Shown here one piece after another: positions 1-10,475 of a stretch of 64,000 bases of DNA. Numbering within the stretch: the first letter of the stretch is position 1; each line of letters opens with the position of its first letter. The stretch covers positions 72,943,589 through 73,007,588 of the forward strand of contig OZ021733.1 in assembly GCA_963978545.1 (NCBI GenBank), written 5' to 3'. The notes under the pieces were generated by a model. The model did not search any database and was not told the DNA's origin. It saw only the letters and a program-made list of their open reading frames with translations. The position numbers were made by a program, and so were the translations under genes. The stretch comes from Linyphia triangularis (taxonomy: Eukaryota; Arthropoda; Arachnida; Araneae; Linyphiidae).

Positions 1-163
1 ATTTCCAAACACCCTTTTTTCATGTTTCATGAGAAAAGTTCTAATTATACAATGATTGCAATTTTTGAGTAAAAAACTGTATTGCCTCGGCCTTAAGGTT
101 CAAAACTATTAAATACAAGTGAAATTAGCTAATTTTAAGCATTTTTTTTATTTTTCGAAAAAA
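1..163 (+). repeat. Subunit A of the monomer
   Basis: First of the four ancestral units of about 164 bp. It opens with atttccaaacaccc, then catgtttcatgagaaaag, and has aatgattg at 51, here inside the perfect 8-bp palindrome attgcaat. It continues with the GC-richer word tgcctcggcc (88-92 region; many units read tgcctaggcc instead), then ctattaaatacaag, and ends in a T-rich tract followed by cgaaaa. This final A/T tract is the most length-variable part of the monomer and is where several chimeric units change type. Confidence 0.85.
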
Positions 164-328
164 TCTTTTTTTTTCCGTTTTTACACGTTTCATGAGAAAA
201 TCTCTGATTTAAGAATGATTGCAGTTTCTTATCAAACAACTGCAATTATTGAGAATTTAATTCTGAAATTACTAAATACTAGTGCTCTTGGGGGTTTTTG
301 ATCATTGTATTATTTTGCGACAGAGCAA
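164..328 (+). repeat. Subunit B of the monomer
   Basis: Second ancestral unit. It has acacgtttcatgagaaaa, aatgattg at 214, the 9-bp inverted repeat at 218-246, then ttactaaatactagtgc and the only G5 run of the monomer followed by T5 and tgatca. Variable sites include gaatttaattctg against gaatttaaatctg or gaattgaaatctg, and tcttggggg against tcttaaggg, tctaggggg or tcttggggtttttt. These are useful tags for tracing higher-order blocks. Confidence 0.85.
218..246. other. Perfect 9-bp inverted repeat in subunit B (one per monomer)
   Basis: The arms attgcagtt (218-226) and aactgcaat (238-246) are exact reverse complements separated by an 11-base spacer (227-237). The same arrangement was seen in essentially every monomer, including the truncated one at 33946-34308. 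The one disrupted arm I noticed is in M7, where the left arm reads attgtagtt near 4134. Subunits C and D keep only the attg start, and A has an 8-bp palindrome at this place. Short dyads are known to be enriched in centromeric satellites of many eukaryotes; a role as a hairpin or protein site is inferred. Confidence 0.8.
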
Positions 329-491
329 ATTGCGTTCACACTTTCTGAACGTCACTTTAGAAAAGTTCTATTTCCAAAATGATTGAAGTATTTATTTTAA
401 AAACTATTCTGCATAGTAGTTTAAGTTTAAAATTATTAAATACTAGCGAAGTTATCTTTTTTTGAAATTTTTTTTAGTTTTCGAAAAAAAA
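329..491 (+). repeat. Subunit C of the monomer
   Basis: Third and most diverged ancestral unit. The usual tttcatgag entry is replaced by ctttctgaacgtcactttag, but aatgattg (379) and ttattaaatactag remain in place. Its start follows the GC-richest part of the monomer (tgcgacagagcaaattgcg, 316-334). Variable sites include gcgttcacac or gcgttaacac, cactttag or caatttag, the length of the stretch before ctattctgcatag, and actagcgaag, actagctaaa or actagtgaag. It ends in a T tract and agttttcgaaa. Confidence 0.85.
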
Positions 492-655
492 ATTTTAAAA
501 GGCAATTTTTTGACGTTTCATGAGAAAAGTGCTAAGTGTAAAATGATTGATGTTTTTAAATAAAAAACTAGCTTGTATTACAATTTAATTCTAAATTGAT
601 ACAATAATAGGAAAATTTCCTATTTTTGAACTTTTTTTCAGTTTTTGACCCAAAG
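492..655 (+). repeat. Subunit D of the monomer
   Basis: Fourth ancestral unit, recognisably close to A at its entry: gacgtttcatgagaaaag against catgtttcatgagaaaag. It has aatgattg at 542, then aaataaaaaactag, aatttaattctaaattg and the tail gaactttttttcag. Two alternative states occur near its end across the array: aaaatttcctattttt and aaaatttgcaattttt. The 33-bp expansion of four units lies in this subunit, directly at the ctag word. Confidence 0.85.
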
Positions 656-3600
656 ATTTCCAAACACCCTTTTTTCATGTTTCATGAGAAAAGCTCTAAT
701 TATACAATGATTGCAATTTTTGAGTAAAGAACTGTATTGCCTAGGCCTGAAGGTTCAAAATTATTAAACACAAGTGAAATTAGCTAATTTTAAGCATTTT
801 TTTTATTTTTCGAAAAAAACTTTTTTTCTGTTTTTACACGTTTCATGAGAAAATCTCTGATTTAAGAATGATTGCAGTTTCTTATCAAACAACTGCAATT
901 ATTGAGAATTTAAATCTGACATTACTAAATACTAGTGCTCTTGGGGGTTTTTGATCATTGTATTATTTTGCGACAGAGCAAATTGCGTTCACACTTTCTG
1001 AACGTCACTTTAGAAAAGTTCTATTTCCAAAATGATTGAAGTATTTATTTTAAAAACTATTCTGCATAGTAGTTTAAGTTTAAAATTATTAAATACTAGC
1101 GAAGTTATCTTTTTTTGAAATTTTTTTTAGTTTTCGAAACAAAGATTTTAAAAGGCATTTTTTGACGTTTTATGAGAAAAGTGCTAAGTGTAGAATGATT
1201 GATGTTTTTGAATAAAAAACTAGCATGTATTACAATTTAATTCTAAATTGATACAATACTAGGAAAATTTGCAATTTTTGAACTTTTTTTCAGTTTTTGA
1301 CCCAAAGATTTCCAAACACCCTTTTTTCATGTTTCATGAGAAAAGTTCTAATTATACAATGATTGCAATTTTCGAGTAAAAAACTGTATTGCCTCGGCCT
1401 TAAGGTTCAAAACTATTAAATACAAGTGAAATTAGCTAATTTTAAGCATTTTTTTTATTTTTCGAAAAAAACTTTTTCCGTTTTTACACATTTCATGAGA
1501 AAATCTCTGATTTAAGAATGATTGCAGTTTCTTATCAAACAACTGCAATTATTGAGAATTTAAATCTGAAATTACTAAATACTAGTGCTCTTGGGGGTTT
1601 TTGATCATTGTATTATTTTGCGACAGAGCAAATTGCGTTCACACTTTCTGAACGTCAATTTAGAAAAGTTCTATTTCCAAAATGATTGAAGTATTTATGT
1701 TAAAATCTATTCTGCATAGTAGTTTAAGTTTAAAATTATTAAATACTAGCTAAATTATCTTTTTTTGAAATTTTTTTTAGTTTTCGAAACAAAGATTTTA
1801 AAAGGCATTTTTTTGACGTTTCATGAGAAAAGTGCTAAGTGTAAAATGATTGATGTTTTTAAATAAAAAACTAGCTTGTATTACAATTTAATTCTAAATT
1901 GATACAATAATAGGAAAATTTCCTATTTTTGAACTTTTTTTCAGTTTTTGACCCAAAGATTTCCAAACACCCTTTTTTCATGTTTCATGAGAAAAGCTCT
2001 AATTATACAATGATTGCAATTTTTGAGTAAAGAACTGTATTGCCTCGGCCTTAAGGTTCAAAACTATTAAATACAAGTGAAATTAGCTAATTTTAAGCAT
2101 TTTTTTTATTTTTCGAAAAAAAACTTTTTTTCCGTTTTTACACGTTTCATGAGAAAATCTCTGATTTAAGAATGATTGCAGTTTCTTATCAAACAACTGC
2201 AATTATTGAGAATTTAAATCTGAAACTACTAAATACTAGTGCTCTTGGGGGTTTTTGATCATTGTATTATTTTGCGACAGAGCAAATTGCGTTAACACTT
2301 TCTGAACGTCAATTTAGAAAAGTTCTATTTCCAAAATGATTGAAGTATTTATGTTAAAATCTATTCTGCATAGTAGTTTAAGTTTAAAATTATTAAATAC
2401 TAGCGAAGTTATCTTTTTTTGAAATTTTTTTTAGTTTTCGAAACAAAGATTTTAAAAGGCATTTTTTTGACGTTTCATGAGAAAAGTGCTAAGTGTAAAA
2501 TGATTGATGTTTTTAAATAAAAAACTAGCTTGTATTACAATATAATTCTAAATTGATACAATACTAGGAAAATTTCCTATTTTTGAACTTTTTTTCAGTT
2601 TTTGACCCAAAGATTTCCAAACACCCTTTTTTCATGTTTCATGAGAAAAGCTCTAATTATACAATGATTGCAATTTTTGAGTAAAAAACTGTATTGCCTA
2701 GGCCTTAAGGTTCAAAACTATTAAATACAAGTGAAATTAGCTAATTTTAAGCATTTTTTTTATTTTTTGAAAAAAAACTTTTTTTAAGTTTTTACACGTT
2801 TCATGAGAAAATCTCTGATTTAAGAATGATTGCAGTTTCTTATCAAACAACTGCAATTATTGAGAATTTAAATCTGAAACTACTAAATACTAGTGCTCTT
2901 GGGGGTTTTTGATCATTGTATTATTTTGCGACAGAGCAAATTGCGTTAACACTTTCTGAACGTCAATTTAGAAAAGTTCTATTTCCAAAATGATTGAAGT
3001 ATTTATGTTAAAATCTATTCTGCATAGTAGTTTAAGTTTAAAATTATTAAATACTAGCGAAGTTATCTTTTTTTGAAATTTTTTTTAGTTTTCGAAACAA
3101 AGATTTTAAAAGGCATTTTTTTGACGTTTCATGAGAAAAGTGCTAAGTGTAAAATGATTGATGTTTTTAAATAAAAAACTAGCTTGTATTACAATTTAAT
3201 TCTAAATTGATACAATACTAGGAAAATTTCCTATTTTGAACTTTTTTTCAGTTATTGACCCAAAAATTTCCAAACACCCTTTTTTCATGTTTCATGAGAA
3301 AAGCTCTAATTATACAATGATTGCAATTTTTGAGTAAAAAACTGTATTGCCTAGGCGTTAAGGTTCAAAACTATTAAATACAAGTGAAATTAGCTAATTT
3401 TAAGCATTTTTTTTATTTTTCGAAAAAAAACTTTTTTTCCGTTTTTACACGTTTCATGAGAAAATCTCTGATTTAAGAATGATTGCAGTTTCTTATCAAA
3501 CAACTGCAATTATTGAGAATTTAAATCTGAAATTACTAAATACTAGTGCTCTTGGGGGTTTTTGATCATTGTATTATTTTGCGACAGAGCAAATTGCGTT

Positions 3601-4570
3601 AACACTTTCTGAACGTCAATTTAGAAAAGTTCTATTTCCAAAATGATTGAAGTATTTATGTTAAAATCTATTCTGCATAGTAGTTTAAGTTTAAAATTAT
3701 TAAATACTAGCGAAGTTATCTTTTTTTGAAATTTTTTTTAGTTTTCGAAACAAAGATTTTAAAAGGCATTTTTTTGACGTTTCATGAGAAAAGTGCTAAG
3801 TGTAAAATGATTGATGTTTTTAAATAAAAAACTAGCTTGTATTACAATTTAATTCTAAATTGATACAATACTAGGAAAATTTGCAATTTTTTAACTTTTT
3901 CCGGTTTTTGACCCAAAGATTTCCAAACACCCTTTTTTCATGTTTCATGAGAAAAGTTCTAATTATACAATGATTGCAATTTTTGAGTAAAAAACGGTAT
4001 TGCCTCGGCCGTAAGGTTCAAAACTATTAAATACAAGTGAAATTAGCTAATTTTAAGCATTTTTTTTTTTTCGAAAAAAAACTTTTTTTCCGTTTTTACA
4101 CGTTTCATGAGAAAATCTCTGATTTAAGAATGATTGTAGTTTCTTATCAAACAACTGCAATTATTGAGAATTTAAATCTGAAATGACTAAATACTAGTGC
4201 TCTTAAGGGTTTTTGATCATTGTATTATTTTGCGACAGAGCAAATTGCGTTCACACTTTCTGAACATCACTTTAGAAAAGTTCAATTTCCAAAATGATTG
4301 AAGTATTTATGTTAAAAATTATTCTGCATAGTAGTTTAAGTTTAAAATTATTAAATACTAGCGAAGTTATCTTTTTTTGAAATTTTTTTTAGTTTTCGAA
4401 ACAAAGATTTTAAAAGGCATTTTTTTGACATTTCATGAGAAAAGTGCTAAGTGTAAAATGATTGATGTTTTTAAATAAAAAACTAGCTTGTATTACAATA
4501 TAATTCTAAATTGATACAATACTAGGAAAATTTCCTATTTTTGAACTTTTTTTCAGTTTTTGACCCAAAG

Positions 4571-5256
4571 ATTTCCAAACACCCTTTTTTCATGTTTCAT
4601 GAGAAAAGCTCTAATTATACAATGATTGCAATTTTTGAGTAAAAAACTGTATTGCCTAGGCCTTAAGGTTCAAAACTATTAAATACAAGTGAAATTAGCT
4701 AATTTTAAGCATTTTTTTTATTTTTTGAAAAAAAACTTTTTTTAAGTTTTTACACGTTTCATGAGAAAATCTCTGATTTAAGAATGATTGCAGTTTCTTA
4801 TCAAACAACTGCAATTATTGAGAATTTAAATCTGAAATTACTAAATACTAGTGCTCTTGGGGGTTTTTGATCATTGTATTATTTTGCGACAGAGCAAATT
4901 GCGTTAACACTTTCTGAACGTCAATTTAGAAAATTTCTATTTCCAAAATGATTGAAGTATTTATGTTAAAATCTATTCTGCATAGTAGTTTAAGTTTAAA
5001 ATTATTAAATACAAGCGAAGTTATCTTTTTTTGAAATTTTTTTTAGTTTTCGAAACAAAGATTTTAAAAGGCATTTTTTTGACGTTTCATGAGAAAAGTG
5101 CTAAGTGTAGAATGATTGATGTTTTTGAATAAAAAACTAGCTTTTACATTTAACTAGCTTTTACTAGCTTTTACATTAATTACAATTTAATTCTAAATTG
5201 ATACAATACTAGGAAAATTTGCAATTTTTGAACTTTTTTCAGTTTTTGACCCAAAG
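4571..5256 (+). repeat. M8, expanded 686-bp monomer
   Basis: This unit is 33 bp longer than a typical 653-bp monomer. The extra length is all at 5137-5178 in subunit D, where the normal ctagcttgt is replaced by three copies of a ctagctttta word. It also carries the linked variants gtgtagaatg and tttttgaataaaa in place of gtgtaaaatg and tttttaaataaaa. Confidence 0.9.
5137..5178 (+). repeat. Short ctagctttta expansion, copy 1
   Basis: Three copies of ctagctttta start at 5137, 5154 and 5164; the first and third extend into catt. The net gain is 33 bp relative to units reading ctagcttgt. Spacings of 17 and 10 bp point to slippage or local duplication. Confidence 0.88.
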
Positions 5257-8200
5257 ATTTCCAAACACCCTTTTTTCATGTTTCATGAGAAAAGTTCTAA
5301 TTATACAATGATTGCAATTTTTGAGAAAAAACTGTATTGCCTCGGCCATAAGGTTCAAAACTATTAAATACAAGTGAAATTAGCTAATTTTAAGCATTTT
5401 TTTTATTTTTCGAAAAAAAACTTTTTTTCCGTTTTTACACGTTTCATGAGAAAATCTCTGATTTAAGAATGATTGCAGTTTCTTATCAAACAACTGCAAT
5501 TATTGAGAATTTAATTCTGAAATTACTAAATACTAGTGCTCTTGGGGGTTTTTGATCATTGTATTATTTTGCGACAGAGCAAATTGCGTTCACACTTTCT
5601 GAACGTCAATTTAGAAAAGTTCTATTTCCAAAATGATTGAAGTATTTATGTTAAAATCTAATCTGCATAGTAGTTTAAGTTTAAAATTATTAAATACTAG
5701 CGAAGTTATCTTTTTTTGAAATTTTTTTTAGTTTTCGAAACAAAGATTTTAAAAGGCATTTTTTTGACGTTTCATGAGAAAAGTGCTAAGTGTAAAATGA
5801 TTGATGTTTTTAAATAAAAAACTAGCTTGTATTACAATTTAATTCTAAATTGATACAATACTAGGAAAATTTGCAATTTTTGAACTTTTTTTCAGTTTTT
5901 GACCCAAAGATTTCCAAACACCCTTTTTTCATGTTTCATGAGAAAAGTTCTAATTATACAATGATTGCAATTTTTGAGAAAAAACTGTATTGCCTCGGCC
6001 ATAAGGTTCAAAACTATTAAATACAAGTGAAATTAGCTAATTTTAAGCATTTTTTTTATTTTTCGAAAAAAAACTTTTTTTCCGTTTTTACACGTTTCAT
6101 GAGAAAATCTCTGATTTAAGAATGATTGCAGTTTCTTATCAAACAACTGCAATTATTGAGAATTGAAATCTGAAATTACTAAATACTAGTGCTCTTAAGG
6201 GTTTTTGATCATTGTATTATTTTGCGACAGAGCAAATTTCGTTAACACTTTCTGAACATCACTTTAGAAAAGTTCTATTTCCAAAATGATTGAAGTATTT
6301 ATGTTAAAAACTATTCTGCATAGTAGTTTAAGTTTAAAATTATGAAATACTAGAGAAGTTATCTTTTTTTGAAATTTTTTTTAGTTTTCGAAACAAAGAT
6401 TTTAAAAGGCATTTTTTTGACGTTTCATGAGAAAAGTGCTAAGTGTAAAATGATTGATGTTTTTAAATAAAAAACTAGCTTGTATTACAATTTAATTCTA
6501 AATTGATACAATACTAGGAAAATTTGCAATTTTTTAACTTTTTCCGGTTTTTGACCCAAAGATTTCCAAACACCCTTTTTTCATGTTTCATGAGAAAAGT
6601 TCTAATTATACAATGATTGCAATTTTTGAGTAAAAAACGGTATTGCCTCGGCCGTAAGGTTCAAAACTATTAAATACAAGTGAAATTAGCTAATTTTAAG
6701 CATTTTTTTTTTTCGAAAAAAAACTTTTTTTCCGTTTTTACACGTTTCATGAGAAAATCTCTGATTTAAGAATGATTGCAGTTTCTTATCAAACAACTGC
6801 AATTATTGAGAATTTAAATCTGAAATTACTAAATACTAGTGCTCTTGGGGGTTTTTGATCATTGTATTATTTTGCGACAGAGCAAATTGCGTTAACACTT
6901 TCTGAACGTCAATTTAGAAAAGTTCTATTTCCAAAATGATTGAAGTATTTATGTTAAAATCTATTCTGCATAGTAGTTTAAGTTTAAAATTATTAAATAC
7001 TAGCGAAGTTATCTTTTTTTGAAATTTTTTTTAGTTTTCGAAACAAAGATTTTAAAAGGCATTTTTTTGACGTTTCATGAGAAAAGTGCTAAGTGTAAAA
7101 TGATTGATGTTTTTAAATAAAAAACTAGCTTGTATTACAATATAATCCTAAATTGATACAATACTAGGAAAATTTCCTATTTTTGAACTTTTTTTCAGTT
7201 TTTGACCCAAAGATTTCCAAACACCCTTTTTTCATGTTTCATGAGAAAAGTTATAATTATACAATGATTGCAATTTTTGAGTAAAGAACTGTATTGCCTC
7301 GGCCTTAAGATTCAAAACTATTAAATACAAGTGAAATTAGCTAATTTTAAGCATTTTTTTTTTTTTCGAAAAAAACTTTTTTTCCGTTTTTACACGTTTC
7401 ATGAGAAAATCTCTGATTTAAGAATGATTGCAGTTTCTTATCAAACAACTGCAATTATTGAGAATTTAAATCTGAAATTACTAAATACTAGTGCTCTTGG
7501 GGGTTTTTGATCATTGTATTATTTTGCGACAGAGCAAATTGCGTTCACACTTTCTGAACGTCAATTTAGAAAAGTTCTATTTCCAAAATGATTGAAGTAT
7601 TTATGTTAAAATCTATTCTGCATAGTAGTTTAAGTTTAAAATTATTAAATACTAGCGAAGTTATCTTTTTTTGAAATTTTTTTTAGTTTTCGAAACAAAG
7701 ATTTTAAAAGGCATTTTTTTGACGTTTCATGAGAAAAGTGCTAAGTGTAAAATGATTGATGTTTTTAAATAAAAAACTAGCTTGTATTACAATATAATCC
7801 TAAATTGATACAATACTAGGAAAATTTCCTATTTTTGAACTTTTTTTCAGTTTTTGACCCAAAGATTTCCAAACACCCTTGTTTCATGTTTCATGAGAAA
7901 AGCTCTAATTATACAATGATTGCAATTTTTGAGTAAAAAACTGTATTGCCTAGGCCTTAAGGTTTAAAACTATTAAATACAAGTGAAATTAGCTAATTTT
8001 AAGCATTTTTTTTATTTTTCGAAAAAAAACTTTTTTTCTGTTTTTACACGTTTCATGAGAAAATCTCTGATTTAAGAATGATTGCAGTTTCTTATCAAAC
8101 AACTGCAATTATTGAGAATTTAAATCTGAAATTACTAAATACTAGTGCTCTTGGGGGTTTTTGATCATTGTATTATTTTGCGACGGAGCAAATTGCGTTC

Positions 8201-8517
8201 ACACTTTCTGAACGTCAATTTAGAAAAGTTCTATTTCCAAAATGATTGAAGTATTTATGTTAAAATCTATTCTGCATAGTAGTTTAAGTTTAAAATTATT
8301 AAATACTAGCGAAGTTATCTTTTTTTGAAATTTTTTTTAGTTTTCGAAACAAAGATTTTAAAAGGCATTTTTTGACGTTTCATGAGAAAAGTGCTAAGTG
8401 TAAAATGATTGATGTTTTTAAATAAAAAACTAGCTTGTATTACAATTTAATTCTAAATTGATACAACACTAGGAAAATTTGCAATTTTTGAACTTTTTTT
8501 CAGTTTTTGACCCAAAG

Positions 8518-10475
8518 ATTTCCAAACACCCTTTTTTCATGTTTCATGAGAAAAGTTCTAATTATACAATGATTGCAATTTTTGAGTAAAAAACTGTATT
8601 GCCTCGGCCTTAAGGTTCAAAACTATTAAATACAAGTGAAATTAGCTAATTTTAAGCATTTTTTTTATTTTTCGAAAAAAACTTTTTTTTTCCGTTTTTA
8701 CACGTTTCATGAGAAAATCTCTGATTTAAGAATGATTGCAGTTTCTTATCAAACAACTGCAATTATTGAGAATTTAATTCTGAAATTACTAAATACTAGT
8801 GCTCTTGGGGGTTTTTGATCATTGTATTATTTTGCGACAGAGCAAATTGCGTTCACACTTTCTGAACGTCACTTTAGAAAAGTTCTATTTCCAAAATGAT
8901 TGAAGTATTTATTTTAAAAACTATTCTGCATAGTAGTTTAAGTTTAAAATTATTAAATACTAGCGAAGTTATCTTTTTTTGAAATTTTTTTTAGTTTTCG
9001 AAAAAAAAATTTTAAAAGGCAATTTTTTGACGTTTCATGAGAAAAGTGCTAAGTGTAAAATGATTGATGTTTTTAAATAAAAAACTAGCTTGTATTACAA
9101 TTTAATTCTAAATTGATACAATAATAGGAAAATTTCCTATTTTTGAACTTTTTTTCAGTTTTTGACCCAAAGATTTCCAAACACCCTTTTTTCATGTTTC
9201 ATGAGAAAAGCTCTAATTATACAATGATTGCAATTTTTGAGTAAAGAACTGTATTGCCTAGGCCTGAAGGTTCAAAATTATTAAACACAAGTGAAATTAG
9301 CTAATTTTAAGCATTTTTTTTATTTTTCGAAAAAAACTTTTTTTCTGTTTTTACACGTTTCATGAGAAAATCTCTGATTTAAGAATGATTGCAGTTTCTT
9401 ATCAAACAACTGCAATTATTGAGAATTTAAATCTGACATTACTAAATACTAGTGCTCTTGGGGGTTTTTGATCATTGTATTATTTTGCGACAGAGCAAAT
9501 TGCGTTCACACTTTCTGAACGTCACTTTAGAAAAGTTCTATTTCCAAAATGATTGAAGTATTTATTTTAAAAACTATTCTGCATAGTAGTTTAAGTTTAA
9601 AATTATTAAATACTAGCGAAGTTATCTTTTTTTGAAATTTTTTTTAGTTTTCGAAACAAAGATTTTAAAAGGCATTTTTTGACGTTTTATGAGAAAAGTG
9701 CTAAGTGTAGAATGATTGATGTTTTTGAATAAAAAACTAGCATGTATTACAATTTAATTCTAAATTGATACAATACTAGGAAAATTTGCAATTTTTGAAC
9801 TTTTTTTCAGTTTTTGACCCAAAGATTTCCAAACACCCTTTTTTCATGTTTCATGAGAAAAGTTCTAATTATACAATGATTGCAATTTTCGAGTAAAAAA
9901 CTGTATTGCCTCGGCCTTAAGGTTCAAAACTATTAAATACAAGTGAAATTAGCTAATTTTAAGCATTTTTTTTATTTTTCGAAAAAAACTTTTTCCGTTT
10001 TTACACATTTCATGAGAAAATCTCTGATTTAAGAATGATTGCAGTTTCTTATCAAACAACTGCAATTATTGAGAATTTAAATCTGAAATTACTAAATACT
10101 AGTGCTCTTGGGGGTTTTTGATCATTGTATTATTTTGCGACAGAGCAAATTGCGTTCACACTTTCTGAACGTCAATTTAGAAAAGTTCTATTTCCAAAAT
10201 GATTGAAGTATTTATGTTAAAATCTATTCTGCATAGTAGTTTAAGTTTAAAATTATTAAATACTAGCTAAATTATCTTTTTTTGAAATTTTTTTTAGTTT
10301 TCGAAACAAAGATTTTAAAAGGCATTTTTTTGACGTTTCATGAGAAAAGTGCTAAGTGTAAAATGATTGATGTTTTTAAATAAAAAACTAGCTTGCATTA
10401 CAATTTAATTCTAAATTGATACAATAATAGGAAAATTTCCTATTTTTGAACTTTTTTTCAGTTTTTGACCCAAAG
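8518..10475 (+). repeat. M14-M16, near-identical copy of 1-1958
   Basis: Unit starts are 8518, 9173 and 9825, with lengths 655, 652 and 651 that exactly repeat those of M1-M3 at a constant offset of 8,517 bp. The differences I noticed are 164 (T) against 8681 (A), and the cttgtatta word near 1877 against cttgcatta near 10394. The match stops just after 10476, where M17 reads gttctaatt with cgagtaaaaa while M4 reads gctctaatt with gagtaaagaac. The left end of the match lies outside the window. Confidence 0.9.

Larger units (their letters stand above)
1..655 (+). repeat. Reference monomer M1 (A-B-C-D tetramer)
   Basis: This is the first complete unit and serves as the coordinate frame for the others. 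It has 166 G+C in 655 bases by hand count, and ten CpG dinucleotides (88, 156, 176, 186, 318, 333, 350, 447, 482, 514), about what its composition predicts. Four subunits of 163-165 bp are recognisable. Each has an entry like gtttcatgagaaaa (degenerate in C), then aatgattg, then a word related to attaaatactag, then a T-rich tract. The next unit starts at 656. M1 is nearly identical to M14 (8518-9172); the one difference I noticed is T at 164 against A at 8681. Confidence 0.95.
1..8517 (+). repeat. Array block M1-M13
   Basis: Thirteen monomers start at 1, 656, 1308, 1959, 2613, 3266, 3919, 4571, 5257, 5910, 6562, 7213 and 7865. M5 and M8 share the odd tag ctttttttaagttttt. M7, M10 and M11 border the variant D tail aactttttccggttttt (about 3897 and 6537). 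M8 is 686 bp because of the ctagctttta expansion. M9 and M10 share gagaaaaaactg and ccataagg. M12 carries gttataattat, and M13 carries cacccttgtttcatg, tags that reappear in order near 50.7 kb and 52.0 kb. The first three units are repeated at 8518-10475. Confidence 0.9.

Noticed and set aside
81..98. Promoter or intrinsic terminator around tgcctcggccttaagg
   Set aside because: Palindromic fragments (aggcct, cttaag, cctagg in variants) are short, and there is no gene to regulate. The nearby T runs are part of the satellite composition.
119..301. 60-codon open frame starting at GTG
   Set aside because: It lies wholly inside subunits A and B of a satellite monomer, is rich in F and K from A/T tracts and has no start context. 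Equivalent frames in most other monomers are broken by indels in the T runs.
8636..8818. 60-codon open frame nearly identical to the one at 119-301
   Set aside because: It is present only because 8518-10475 is a copy of 1-1958. Shared presence reflects DNA duplication, not protein conservation; the single amino acid difference follows the T/A change at 164/8681.
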